From Bdellovibrionales bacterium (GTDB lineage: Bacteria; Bdellovibrionota; Bdellovibrionia; Bdellovibrionales; Bdellovibrionaceae), in assembly GCA_005793345.1 (NCBI GenBank), contig SXSU01000107.1, positions 1-47,034 of the forward strand: 47,034 nucleotides of DNA, written 5' to 3'. Of the stretch, positions 1 to 7,943 are shown in pieces. A model generated the notes under the pieces. That model did no database searches, was not told the DNA's origin, and saw only the letters and a program-made list of their open reading frames with translations. Position numbers and translations under genes: made by a program. Within the stretch, counting starts at the first letter, position 1; each line of letters opens with the position of its first letter.

Positions 1-2
1 AT

Positions 3-143
3 TTTCGGCCCCTCCATCCCGCTGCGCAAAAAATCAAAAAACAGGAACAGACCGACCAGACGCTGGGGCTCGAACGGACCACCGACATTCTGGCTGCGCT
101 CTCGGCGCAACGGACGACCCAACTCCTCGTCGGCTTCAAGCCA
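3..143 (+). CDS. coaBC: Partial CoaBC (phosphopantothenoylcysteine synthetase) fragment
   Basis: The plus frame starting at base 3 reads through KIKKQEQ, then TDILAAL, then LLVGFK. This is the order of the conserved CoaB-domain segments KIKK, PDILAAL and VGFAAET in bifunctional CoaBC, which makes 4'-phosphopantetheine for coenzyme A. The gene is cut at the left by the window edge. On the right it stops matching at about base 143, where the expected AET is replaced by AT-rich sequence belonging to the gene on the other strand. By hand count 85 of the first 143 bases are G or C (59%), far above everything downstream. The identity of the fragment is fairly clear; whether it is native to this chromosome is doubtful. 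Confidence 0.7.
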
Positions 144-812
144 AATTTTAGTTACATTTTTATTTTTTTCGTTCATCTCTGAGTTTTCAATTATTTCGGA
201 AACTAATTTTCTAATTTTGTGGTTTAAATTTTTTAAATCTTGTTCAGTTAGCTGTCCAGAAATAAAATATAACCCTTCTTGATCTGAAGAGAACTTTGAT
301 TGTAAAAATTCTTGTTTGATCATTTGTTCATATTTTTGATTTAATGGTCCATCCTTGTGCCATTGGATATTTCTTGAAAATAGCAATTTAACTTTTTTTA
401 AAGAATGATACTCGATCATTTTAAGTTTATCTAATTTTAGTAATAATAGAACAGACTCATTTTCACTAAAACGAAATTTTTTAATTATAGATTCAGGTGA
501 ATGTCCTGTTGCTAACAAATAAAAATAAACAAATAATTTTTCATCTCGCGATAAAATTTTTTCTTGTTCAATTGATAATGACCTTTGAATTTCTGGCTCG
601 CTTGATTTTATCATCTTAGCCAAATCATAGAATTCAACTTCCAAAACTTCACAAATTTCATCTAACCTATCAAGTGTAAATGTGTTTTTAGCAAATATTC
701 TTTTTACCGAAGATTCACTTATTTTTAATTTTTTTGCAAGGTCTCGATAATTCAAACCTTGTGATTTAAGCAATTTCTTAATTTGAATTATTAGTAAATT
801 AGTTTGCCTCAT
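144..812 (-). CDS. XRE-family HTH regulator, 3' end lost at the junction
   Basis: Starts at ATG 812 and runs leftward. Residues ~1-65 are a Cro/C1-type helix-turn-helix (LLKSQGLNYRDLAKKLKISE, then SVKRIF). A larger C-terminal region follows, with the segments VKLLFSRNIQW, GPLNQKYEQMIKQEF and LYFISGQLTEQDL. That pattern is known from a proteobacterial family of XRE regulators with a ~160-residue C-terminal domain of unknown ligand. Homologous sequence ends at about base 144 (TKIWLEA). The frame then stays open into the GC-rich CoaBC fragment and off the window, but those added residues look like antisense translation. By family length about 25-35 C-terminal residues are missing. The 223 codons from 812 to 144 are the credible part. 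No clear Shine-Dalgarno is seen before the ATG. Confidence 0.75.
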
Positions 813-834
813 GCCCCACTCAGTACTGTTATAT

Positions 835-855
835 AATACTTTAATATTTAGTATT
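835..855. promoter_or_regulatory. Possible operator for the XRE gene
   Basis: AATACT and its inverted copy AGTATT are separated by 9 AT-rich bases, 23 bases upstream of the XRE start codon. The ~200 bp spacer to the next gene is otherwise featureless AT-rich DNA that must hold both divergent promoters. An autoregulatory operator is a guess from position and symmetry. Confidence 0.25.
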
Positions 856-1018
856 GTATTAATCAACTCTGCAGCTTAATATAATTCATGTCAACCTTAA
901 GTGAATTTAAATAATTTTGAAAGTGAGTTTAGCTTAATAAACTTAAAGTTTAAGTTTCACTTTTACTTTAACCGAAATTTTAAAGCCTTAAATTAAACTC
1001 CGAAAGAAAAGTAATTAT

Positions 1019-1966
1019 ATGAAAATAAATTCAGTTCAACTAGAACCCTGCACTCCCCCTCTTTGGGCTTCCGAAGGTCATTCTCAAACATTATTTGGTT
1101 ATTTTTTACCATCACCTAAAATACAAAAAGAAAAGGAAATCTGGCAAATCCCACTCGATGATGGCGATCAATTAATTGCCGAATTTTATCAAGGCACATC
1201 CGACATCATATTTTTACTATTTCATGGTTTAAACGGCAGCTCACAAGCTGATTACATGCAACGGGTGGGACAACTTTTTATTAACCAAGGACACTCAGTC
1301 TTATTAGTTAATCATAGAGGTTGTGGCATCGGAAAGGGTTTTGCAAAAGGTCTTTACCATTCAGGAAGTGCAAATGATCTTGCACGAGTTATTGAATTTT
1401 CAAAATCAAAGTTTCCAAATTCTAATCACACTGCCATTGGTTTTTCACTGGGAGCCAATGCCCTTTTACTTTTACTCTCAGACGAAACCAAAACTCAACC
1501 TCATCATGCAATAGCTGTCAATGCTCCTGTTGATTTAGAAAGAACCTCCGTCGCCCTAACTCAAGGCTTTAATAAATTGTACGACAAACATTTTGTTTTA
1601 TTGAGCACGCTTGAGTTACGTCAAAAATTAAATTTATCATTTACTATACCCCGCTCACTGCGTGAATTCGATGCTAAATTTACCGCACAAGTCAGCGGAT
1701 TTGAAAGTCGTGAAGATTATTATCAAAAATGCTCTACTGCCGACAAACTGCAAAAAATTAAAACCCCTACTGTAATTTTAACTGCTAAAGATGATCCGAT
1801 TATTCCTTGGCAATCTTATCGTGTTGCTGATTTTAGTCCAAGTACTCATTTTCATCTTGAAAATCATGGTGGCCATTTAGGTTATCTCAGTTCAAAAAAA
1901 ACTCCACTGAATACTTTTCGTTGGCTAGATTATGCTATCAATGAGTATGTTAAATGTTGGGTTTAA
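1019..1966 (+). CDS. YheT-family alpha/beta hydrolase
   Basis: 315 residues, usual length for the YheT/UPF0017 family of cytoplasmic alpha/beta-fold hydrolases (predicted esterases, true substrate unknown). Family landmarks are present: N-terminal PPLWASEGHSQTLFGY, the oxyanion-region FHGLNG at ~68-73, NHRGCG at ~98-103, and the nucleophile elbow GFSLGAN with Ser143. The acid in TAKDDPIIPW is Asp259 (or 258), and the histidine in HGGHLGYLS is His286, so the triad is complete. No signal peptide. It is the first gene of a short rightward pair with ohr, 53 bp apart. The Shine-Dalgarno is weak (GAAAGAAAAG). Family assignment is confident; reaction is not known from sequence. Confidence 0.88.
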   Translation: MKINSVQLEPCTPPLWASEGHSQTLFGYFLPSPKIQKEKEIWQIPLDDGDQLIAEFYQGTSDIIFLLFHGLNGSSQADYMQRVGQLFINQGHSVLLVNHRGCGIGKGFAKGLYHSGSANDLARVIEFSKSKFPNSNHTAIGFSLGANALLLLLSDETKTQPHHAIAVNAPVDLERTSVALTQGFNKLYDKHFVLLSTLELRQKLNLSFTIPRSLREFDAKFTAQVSGFESREDYYQKCSTADKLQKIKTPTVILTAKDDPIIPWQSYRVADFSPSTHFHLENHGGHLGYLSSKKTPLNTFRWLDYAINEYVKCWV

Positions 1967-2019
1967 ATATTGTGCTTTAAAAATTTTAAAAATAAAATAA
2001 TTAAAACAGGAGAATAAAA

Positions 2020-2436
2020 ATGAAAATATTATATACAGCAAAAGCAAAAGCAACTGGGGGAAGAGATGGTAATGTTGAAACTGATGATGGTGTTTTAAAA
2101 GTAGAACTGACAATGCCAAAACAATTGGGTGGACCTGGCAAAGTCGGCGCTACTAATCCAGAACAATTGTTTGCTTCTGGGTATGCAGCCTGCTTTGAAT
2201 CAGCGATTCGATTTGTAGCCCGTGGAGAAAAAATTAATTTAAAAAACCTATCCGTGTTTTCAGAGGTGAGTTTAATACCAGCGACAGTTGGTTTTGCATT
2301 AGCAGTAAAACTAAACCCTGTTTTTGAGGAATTAGATCAAGCTACGTGTGAACGTTTAACAGAAAAGGCACACCAAGTTTGCCCTTACTCAAACGCCATC
2401 AAAGGCAATGTTGAAGTGCAAATAAAAGTAAATTAA
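2020..2436 (+). CDS. ohr: Organic hydroperoxide resistance protein (Ohr)
   Basis: 138 residues of the OsmC/Ohr family, a thiol peroxidase that reduces organic (lipid) hydroperoxides, in this family at the expense of lipoylated proteins. Visible landmarks: ATGGRDG with the conserved Arg15; the peroxidatic Cys58 in FASGYAACFESAI with the following Glu60; and the resolving Cys121 in HQVCPYSNAI. Length and both cysteines fit Ohr rather than OsmC proper. A good Shine-Dalgarno (ACAGGAG) sits 7 bases before the ATG. It follows the YheT gene on the same strand and ends in a strong terminator shared with the convergent pyrophosphatase gene. No OhrR regulator is adjacent. Confidence 0.93.
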   Translation: MKILYTAKAKATGGRDGNVETDDGVLKVELTMPKQLGGPGKVGATNPEQLFASGYAACFESAIRFVARGEKINLKNLSVFSEVSLIPATVGFALAVKLNPVFEELDQATCERLTEKAHQVCPYSNAIKGNVEVQIKVN

Positions 2437-2560
2437 GTTTAATATTTAATTTAACCGAATTCATCTCAAATTTAGAATGCTTTTAACGTAATTTCTTCTT
2501 ACAGTCTCAATACGTTCAATTTATTTTTTAATTCAATAAGAATAAGACATGATAACACAA

Positions 2561-2597
2561 AAATATAAGAGGTGATTGAAAATCACCTCTTATATTT
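2561..2597. terminator. Bidirectional terminator between ohr and hppA
   Basis: A perfect 17-bp inverted repeat (2561-2577 and 2581-2597, loop GAA) with the core AGGTGATT/AATCACCT. It is flanked by A runs on the left and T runs on the right, so it can terminate transcripts from both convergent genes. Confidence 0.9.
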
Positions 2598-2639
2598 TTA
2601 TTTTAAAATAAATAATTAACTAATTCTTCGTGACAACGA

Positions 2640-4712
2640 TTAACCACCAATTGTTGCAATCAATTGAGCGATCAATAAAGAAACAACCGACATAACTTTA
2701 ATTAAAATTGCAATACCTGGTCCTGAAGTATCTTTGAATGGATCGCCTACTGTATCACCTACAACTGCGGCCTTGTGTGTATCTGATCCTTTTGGATGTC
2801 CTGGAATACCACCTTTTTCAATAAACTTCTTAGCATTATCCCAAGCACCACCTGCATTTGCCATATATAAAGATAATGTTGAACCAACAGCAAGCCCGCC
2901 CGCAAGCATTCCAGCAAGAGCTTGTGGCCCTAATACAAAGCCAACAAATACTGGAGTCACTACAGCAATCATTCCTGGTAAAATCATTTCAACTAGTGCC
3001 GCTTGAGTTGCAATATCAACGATGGCTGCAGTTTGAGGTTCCGCTTTACCTTCTCTCAAGCCTGGAATTTCTTTAAACTGACGAGCTATTTCTTTTACGA
3101 TTTTTTGAGCTGCTTTACCAACAGCAGTCATTGTTGTTGATCCCACTAAGAATGGTAATACCGATCCTATCAAGATACCAATCAATACACCAGATGTTGT
3201 TAAATCAAGTGACATTGCAGTTAATCCCGCAGCTAAGCGAACATGGTTTACTTCCATGTTGAAGGCAGAGAAAAGTGCTAACACAGTTAATATGGCAGAT
3301 CCAATAGCGAAACCTTTTCCGATAGCTGCTGTGGTATTACCAACAGCATCTAACTCATCCGTAATATCACGAACATTTTTACCAAGACCTGACATTTCAG
3401 AAATACCACCAGCATTATCTGCTATGGGTCCATAAGCATCAACAGTCATTACAACTGCTGTACCTGCCAACATTCCAACGGCCGCAATTGCAATACCATA
3501 CAAACCAAGAGCTCTATCAGCAACATAGGCAGCAACAACCACAACCAACATTGGAAGCGCTGAAGACTCCATACCAATTGCTAAACCTCGAATAACTCCT
3601 GTACCTGCACCAGTAAGTGCAGCTTCAGCAACTAAACGAATTGGACGAGCTGCTGTATAGTACTCAGTAATTAAACCAATTAAACCACCACCAAAAGTTC
3701 CAGCAGCCATAGCTATTGTTACATTTTGACTTATACCAAGCATTGGTAACAAGAAATACACAAAAGCTGTTAAAAAAATTGGAGGAACAATAAGTGAGTT
3801 GCGAAGTACAGTTGCTGGCTTACCATTTTTAAAAGCACGAGCTAAGAAAATAACTAAAATAGAAATGATTAAACCAAAAGTCGAAAGGATTAAGGGTAAA
3901 GCAACGGCAGTTATACGAGTAACCGTAACATCAGTATTATCAAGAAGTAACCCTGATAATTTTTCTACAGGGATAGTTAAAGCAATTGCCATTGCAGAAA
4001 CAATTGCGGCAACCATTGATTCATATATATCAGCACCCATTCCAGCAACGTCACCAACGTTATCTCCAACGGTATCTGCAATAACACCAGGATTTCGTGG
4101 ATCATCTTCTGGAATATTTTCAACAACTTTACCAGCGATATCAGCACCCACGTCTGCAGCTTTTGTATAAATACCACCACCGATACGAGCAAATAATGCA
4201 ATTGAAGAAGCACCCACCGCAAAAGAGTGAAGAATTGTTCCAATAATCTCAGTTTGATCTTTAAAGATCATATAGATTACACCTAAACCAATTAATCCAA
4301 GACCCGCAACAGACAATCCCATCACTGCGCCACCGTCGAGAGCTACCAGTAAAGCATCAGCTTTAGAACCCTTTGCTGCTGCTTGAGATGTTCTTACGTT
4401 TGCATAAGTTGCAGCCTTCATACCAAAGAATCCTGCGAGCAAAGATAAAAAAGCACCAAGAACAAAAGAACCTGCTGCGATTGGGCCAAGAGTTAACCAG
4501 AGAGCAATTGCAACAACTACAGTATAAACAAAAAGAACTTTATACTCACGCACTAAAAAAGCCATTGAACCTTCACGAATATAAGTCGCAATTCGGTTCA
4601 TCGTTTCGTTTCCAGTTGGTTGCGCTTTTACTCTTAAGTACAAGAATAAGGCAACAATCAAACCAACAGCCCCAGCAATTAGGGGAGAAATAAGTAAAGT
4701 TTCATTTAACAT
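2640..4712 (-). CDS. hppA: Membrane pyrophosphatase, K+-dependent type
   Basis: 690 residues, an integral membrane protein with about 16 transmembrane helices that couples PPi hydrolysis to ion export (H+ or Na+). Substrate-site segments are intact: [10 protein letters not shown] with [10 protein letters not shown] at ~188-209, [20 protein letters not shown] at ~213-232, [12 protein letters not shown] at ~425-435, and a C-terminal [10 protein letters not shown] plus [14 protein letters not shown]. The segment [10 protein letters not shown] at 458-467 has Ala462 and Gly465, the residues typical of the K+-dependent clade; K+-independent pumps have Lys and Thr there. That clade contains both Na+ and H+ pumps, so the ion is not assigned. 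The start is supported by TGGAG 7 bases upstream. It is monocistronic, ending at the shared terminator. Confidence 0.95.
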   Translation of the reverse strand: MLNETLLISPLIAGAVGLIVALFLYLRVKAQPTGNETMNRIATYIREGSMAFLVREYKVLFVYTVVVAIALWLTLGPIAAGSFVLGAFLSLLAGFFGMKAATYANVRTSQAAAKGSKADALLVALDGGAVMGLSVAGLGLIGLGVIYMIFKDQTEIIGTILHSFAVGASSIALFARIGGGIYTKAADVGADIAGKVVENIPEDDPRNPGVIADTVGDNVGDVAGMGADIYESMVAAIVSAMAIALTIPVEKLSGLLLDNTDVTVTRITAVALPLILSTFGLIISILVIFLARAFKNGKPATVLRNSLIVPPIFLTAFVYFLLPMLGISQNVTIAMAAGTFGGGLIGLITEYYTAARPIRLVAEAALTGAGTGVIRGLAIGMESSALPMLVVVVAAYVADRALGLYGIAIAAVGMLAGTAVVMTVDAYGPIADNAGGISEMSGLGKNVRDITDELDAVGNTTAAIGKGFAIGSAILTVLALFSAFNMEVNHVRLAAGLTAMSLDLTTSGVLIGILIGSVLPFLVGSTTMTAVGKAAQKIVKEIARQFKEIPGLREGKAEPQTAAIVDIATQAALVEMILPGMIAVVTPVFVGFVLGPQALAGMLAGGLAVGSTLSLYMANAGGAWDNAKKFIEKGGIPGHPKGSDTHKAAVVGDTVGDPFKDTSGPGIAILIKVMSVVSLLIAQLIATIGG

Positions 4713-4975
4713 TATTGATCTCCATGTTGAATAGATAGCTTTTAAATCACTCTCTATAATTTTAAATTTTATTTCTTTTTATATTAATATTGAAGTCTTA
4801 GGGTTACCTAATTTTAAGGTATCCAGTCAAGAAGGACTCCGAAAACGACGCCATCTAGCAAGAAAGAAAATTATTTCTGAATAAGCCTCTAAAAATTACA
4901 CCAGAATTACTACTCGTGAGTAAATCTGATTTCTTCAGGATTATATCAGACATAATCATGGGCAGTTTTTATTAT
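4713..4975. other. Intergenic, hppA leader and promoter region
   Basis: 263 bp between hppA and the next leftward gene. It holds the palindromic element at 4906-4969 and, at about 4828-4863, a patch richer in G+C than its surroundings that would fall in the hppA leader RNA. I recognise no riboswitch in it. Confidence 0.4.
4906..4969. repeat. Palindromic intergenic element, copy 1 (degenerate)
   Basis: 64 bp matching the other four copies along their full length. The right half is well conserved (TATCAGACATAATCATG then GGCAG); the left half (CTCGTGAGTAAATCTGATT) carries several substitutions, and the inner hairpin has decayed. It sits just beyond the stop codon of the leftward TIGR02147 gene. 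Confidence 0.75.
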
Positions 4976-5791
4976 TTATAACTTGAAAAAATCTAGATTT
5001 AAACAATGCACGCTTTCAGCTGGCGAATCTTTTATTATTTGCTTTAATTCTTCAATGTATTTTATCAAAAGTGATTTGATTTTAAAAATATCAGATTGAG
5101 AAATGGTGATTGCAGAAGAGTAATGTAAGTCATCTGCAATTTTGTCTTTCTCTAATGACTGTATTGATTTCACTCGCCAATTTGTGTGAAATTTAGAAAT
5201 AAGTGGAGAGTCTGAGCCTAAGTGAATTCGAGAAGTTCCCACTTCATATTTTCCACCATCCTTTTTCATAACCAATCCAATCGTTACTAAAAACTCTAAA
5301 ATTTCTGATGTTCTTTTTAAAGAAAGTCCTAAGTGCTTACTTAAATTTTCTTTATTTTGAAACTCAGGAATTGTTAACATCACATGAACTGCCCCATAGA
5401 TCCAAGAACTATAAAATTCTGCTTGATCTTCTTTAGAAATGGTTTGATTTATACCCAGCCGCTCTTTCATAAAAAGTCGTTTTTCTAATACCTGTTCGAT
5501 TTGAATATGAATTCGTTTTTTCAAAGCCTGTGTTCCAGAACGTGCAAGCTGCACAAGTAAAATAAAAAAATGTGCTTCATCTTGAGTATGTCCAAAAAAA
5601 TCATTTAAACCTTCAGCTTGCTCAAGACTAAGATGAGAATTCCCATTTAATAATTGCGAGACATGAGATACTGGGCTTGAAAGATGTTTTGCCATAGCAA
5701 GACGAACTCCCCTTCCATTTTTTGGTTGCCTCTCAATAAAGTGATGTAAATAGCTTTTATAGTCTTTATAATCAAATATATCTTTTTTCAT
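4976..5791 (-). CDS. TIGR02147-family regulator A
   Basis: 271 residues, matching the TIGR02147 family, which is abundant in Bdellovibrio and Fibrobacter and thought to be transcriptional. Opening FDYKDYKSYLHHFI, a helix-turn-helix-like stretch at ~33-62 (LAMAKHLSSPVSHVSQLLNG), FYSSWIYGAVHVML at ~125-138, a second winged-helix-like segment at ~147-180 (LSKHLGLSLKRTSEILEFL), and the typical closing CLNLDFFKL. No signal peptide, so cytoplasmic. No Shine-Dalgarno precedes the ATG. It is divergent from two secreted-protein genes, and a second paralogue at 11150 is arranged the same way, so local control of those genes is a reasonable inference. Confidence 0.85.
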   Translation of the reverse strand: MKKDIFDYKDYKSYLHHFIERQPKNGRGVRLAMAKHLSSPVSHVSQLLNGNSHLSLEQAEGLNDFFGHTQDEAHFFILLVQLARSGTQALKKRIHIQIEQVLEKRLFMKERLGINQTISKEDQAEFYSSWIYGAVHVMLTIPEFQNKENLSKHLGLSLKRTSEILEFLVTIGLVMKKDGGKYEVGTSRIHLGSDSPLISKFHTNWRVKSIQSLEKDKIADDLHYSSAITISQSDIFKIKSLLIKYIEELKQIIKDSPAESVHCLNLDFFKL

Positions 5792-5955
5792 AATTACATA
5801 TAGTTATAGCATATATTTTCATTATTTATGAAATATAATGATCAAATTTCATAAAATTTATCTATTTATTTATAAGAATTCAATTTATAAATAACGCAAT
5901 AAGTCAGTAGCTAGCTTTTAACTTAATTAACCCTATAATTATAAAGGATTTTTCT
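5792..5955. promoter_or_regulatory. Divergent promoter region with AT-rich palindromes
   Basis: 164 bp between regulator A and the rightward secreted-protein genes. It contains a near-palindrome at about 5813-5843 (ATATTTTCAT facing ATGAAATAT) and very AT-rich flanks. It is the likely site for both promoters; binding by regulator A is inferred only from position. Confidence 0.35.
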
Positions 5956-6375
5956 ATGAAACAATCACAGCCCATTTCGTTTTTTGTCTTAATAACTATC
6001 ATTTGCTCTTTAACTCTTAAAACTCAAGCCAATAATTTATTGATGAGTAATCAAGAAAAAGTAAACGCAGCAATTGATACTTTTGTAAATGAAACCTGTT
6101 TTATTGAACCCTACAATTTATATATTGATACCCTTGATGCACTAATAAATTTAAAAATAGATAATTCTAATTATGAATTATTTAAAGGTTGTGCCAATGA
6201 CATATTTTATAAAACCAGAAATTACCGAATAAACCCCATTGGCCCCAGTGCTGATGAGAAATATGAACAGCGAGAACTTATTATTATTAAATTAAGCGAA
6301 ATTGACAATAAATTAACTCAAGAAATTTATCTTAAAGAAATAATTGAAGCCCATCGTAGTGCAAGTAATTTTTAA
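5956..6375 (+). CDS. Small secreted protein, stand-alone copy of its neighbour's C-terminal domain
   Basis: 139 residues. Residues ~1-25 are a signal peptide (hydrophobic core ISFFVLITIICSLTL, likely cleavage after QA). The rest matches the last ~110 residues of the next gene nearly end to end: AAIDTFVNE is identical in both, PYNL, FYKTR versus YYKTR, and NPIGPSAD followed by E/D-K. Two cysteines (in ETCF and KGCAND) are conserved between the copies and could pair in the periplasm. Family unknown to me. AAGGATTTTTCT precedes the ATG. The gene lies 20 bp (to 6396) or 86 bp (to 6462) upstream of its paralogue, in a likely operon. Confidence 0.8.
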   Translation: MKQSQPISFFVLITIICSLTLKTQANNLLMSNQEKVNAAIDTFVNETCFIEPYNLYIDTLDALINLKIDNSNYELFKGCANDIFYKTRNYRINPIGPSADEKYEQRELIIIKLSEIDNKLTQEIYLKEIIEAHRSASNF

Positions 6376-6461
6376 CAAATTGAAAGGAGTTTTATATGAT
6401 CAATTTTATTAATTTATCTCAAGGTATAAAAATTGCTCCTCAAATTAAACTGGAGGCCTTT

Positions 6462-7499
6462 ATGTATTTAAAACCAAGAATTATGCTTAATCATTTTTTA
6501 ATTGTGACATTATCTGTGATTCTATTAAGTATATCGACATTTGCTGAAAATTATAGTTTATCTGGTGGAGATAATAGTGGTGGCGGAGATCCAAGATGTG
6601 AGAGCAGATTTAAAGCCATCAGAGATGATTTTTCTCAATGGTTGAAAAAAGATGGTCCTCGACGAAGAAAATTAGACTTAAAAAAAGTTCCTGAATTAAA
6701 TCTTACCTATGAAACTTTTGAGCAATTGGTAAGCCCCGTCTTAGTTGAAGGTGCTTTAATAATTAAGTGTGTCGACCCTAATCCAGAATTCTTTGATAAG
6801 CAATTACCAGAAACCCAAGAATTAATCAAAAAGCTAACATTTCATGGTGCAAATAAGTTGTGTATCTTTGAAAAATTTAATTCTATTGATATCGAAAAAC
6901 AAGGTGGCGCCATAGCTCAAGTTATCTGTGACCAAACACAAATGCGGCCAGTTGAAAAATCTGAAGACGTACTTGCCGCTACTCAATACGAACAAGTTGT
7001 TCATGAGGCACTTGGCGTTGCAGGTATTGAGTCACCAAAAAATAGCTCTCACCTCGAAGATTCAAATTATCCTATTTCTCCCCAGTTTCGAAGATTTTTA
7101 GCTCCAGTAACTGAACTAAAATTATCTTTTGATGAACCAGAATTTGAAACTTTAGATATTAAAAATTTTAAAAATATGAGTAATACTGAAAAAGTTGATG
7201 CCGCAATTGATACATTTGTAAATGAACTTTGTTTTAGGAAGCCTTACAATTTATTCATCGACAGTTTTGAATCTTTATTACATTTAAAAGTTGATGAATA
7301 TAATTTTAATTTAATAAAAAGCTGTGCTAAGGATGTATATTACAAAACCAGAGAGTACATTGAAAATCCTATTGGTCCCTCTGCTGATGATAAATCTGAA
7401 CAAGGAGCCATCATCAATTTTAAGTTAACTCAATTGAACGAGTTTTTGTACAAACTTGATTTAATAAATGCTTATAAAACTAGAAGTCGTGCTTGGTAA
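6462..7499 (+). CDS. Secreted two-part protein with GGD/GGGD motif
   Basis: 345 residues from ATG 6462. Two starts are possible. ATG 6396 has AAAGGAG but adds 22 non-signal residues. ATG 6462 has TGGAGG and begins directly with a signal peptide (IMLNHFLIVTLSVILLSI, cleavage near FA-EN), so I prefer it. The mature protein opens with SGGDNSGGGDPRCE, the glycine-rich start seen in many Bdellovibrio secreted hypotheticals. Its middle contains VVHEALGVAGIES, a His-Glu motif of unknown role. The final ~110 residues duplicate the preceding small protein. No enzyme family recognised. The 66 bases between the two starts could be a leader. Confidence 0.75.
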   Translation: MYLKPRIMLNHFLIVTLSVILLSISTFAENYSLSGGDNSGGGDPRCESRFKAIRDDFSQWLKKDGPRRRKLDLKKVPELNLTYETFEQLVSPVLVEGALIIKCVDPNPEFFDKQLPETQELIKKLTFHGANKLCIFEKFNSIDIEKQGGAIAQVICDQTQMRPVEKSEDVLAATQYEQVVHEALGVAGIESPKNSSHLEDSNYPISPQFRRFLAPVTELKLSFDEPEFETLDIKNFKNMSNTEKVDAAIDTFVNELCFRKPYNLFIDSFESLLHLKVDEYNFNLIKSCAKDVYYKTREYIENPIGPSADDKSEQGAIINFKLTQLNEFLYKLDLINAYKTRSRAW

Positions 7500-7532
7500 T
7501 ATGATGCATACAGGACTATCTTTTTTATAAAA

Positions 7533-7589
7533 TAAGAGATAATATTTTAGCTGTATGAGTAAAAAAAATCTCTTAAAAGCTAAAATATT
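7533..7589. promoter_or_regulatory. Interleaved inverted repeats around the hipB-like start
   Basis: Two arms, TAAGAGAT (7533-7540) and AATATTTTAGCT (7541-7552), lie just before the ATG at 7555. Their exact complements, ATCTCTTA (7568-7575) and AGCTAAAATATT (7578-7589), lie just inside the gene in the same order. The A-B-A'-B' order permits two alternative hairpins or a pseudoknot enclosing the start codon. No separate Shine-Dalgarno is visible. Autoregulation by operator or RNA fold is inferred. Confidence 0.45.
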
Positions 7590-7935
7590 AGACTTTAAAT
7601 TAGCTTCTCAAAAAGAAATTAGCCTCGAATTGGGTCGACGACTCAAAGTTCATCGAATTTTAAAAAAAATTAAACAAGGGGACCTCGCAAAAATGGCTGG
7701 GGTCTCCGTTGGTACTATTAAAAATCTTGAATCAAAAGGACAAACCTCTTTAGAATCACTTTTAAAGATTGTAAGGGCTCTAGACCTCATTCAAGACTTT
7801 TCTAATTTATTTGAACTGAAAATTCGCTCAATTTCTCAAATGGAAAAAATTGATCATTTGATGAATCCAGCCAAATTTTACTTTTTGAATACAGCACTGA
7901 GGCCATTAAACAAGGGCTTGAACTTTCTCCCTTAA
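7555..7935 (+). CDS. XRE-type antitoxin-like regulator (HipB-like)
   Basis: 126 residues. A Cro/C1 helix-turn-helix spans ~26-80: ELGRRLKVHRILKKIKQGDL, then AKMAGVSVGTIKNLE and a recognition-helix region. Directly downstream is a HipA-family kinase, so this is the HipB-like partner that would bind DNA and restrain the toxin. The last ~20 residues (from about KFYFLN on) are probably not original: the DNA there encodes the HipA N-terminus in the -1 frame (see next entry). The natural C-terminus may therefore be altered by the same rearrangement. Confidence 0.75.
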   Translation: MSKKNLLKAKILDFKLASQKEISLELGRRLKVHRILKKIKQGDLAKMAGVSVGTIKNLESKGQTSLESLLKIVRALDLIQDFSNLFELKIRSISQMEKIDHLMNPAKFYFLNTALRPLNKGLNFLP

Positions 7936-7943
7936 ATTTAAAA

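Noticed and set aside
2734..4693. Several plus-strand ORFs of 60-120 codons opposite hppA
   Set aside because: Shadow frames of the clearly conserved pyrophosphatase gene.
7870..7890. Programmed -1 frameshift joining hipB and hipA
   Set aside because: No good slippery heptamer in the right frame (CAAATTT and CTTTTTG do not fit), and about 22 HipA residues are missing anyway, so decay or deletion is simpler.
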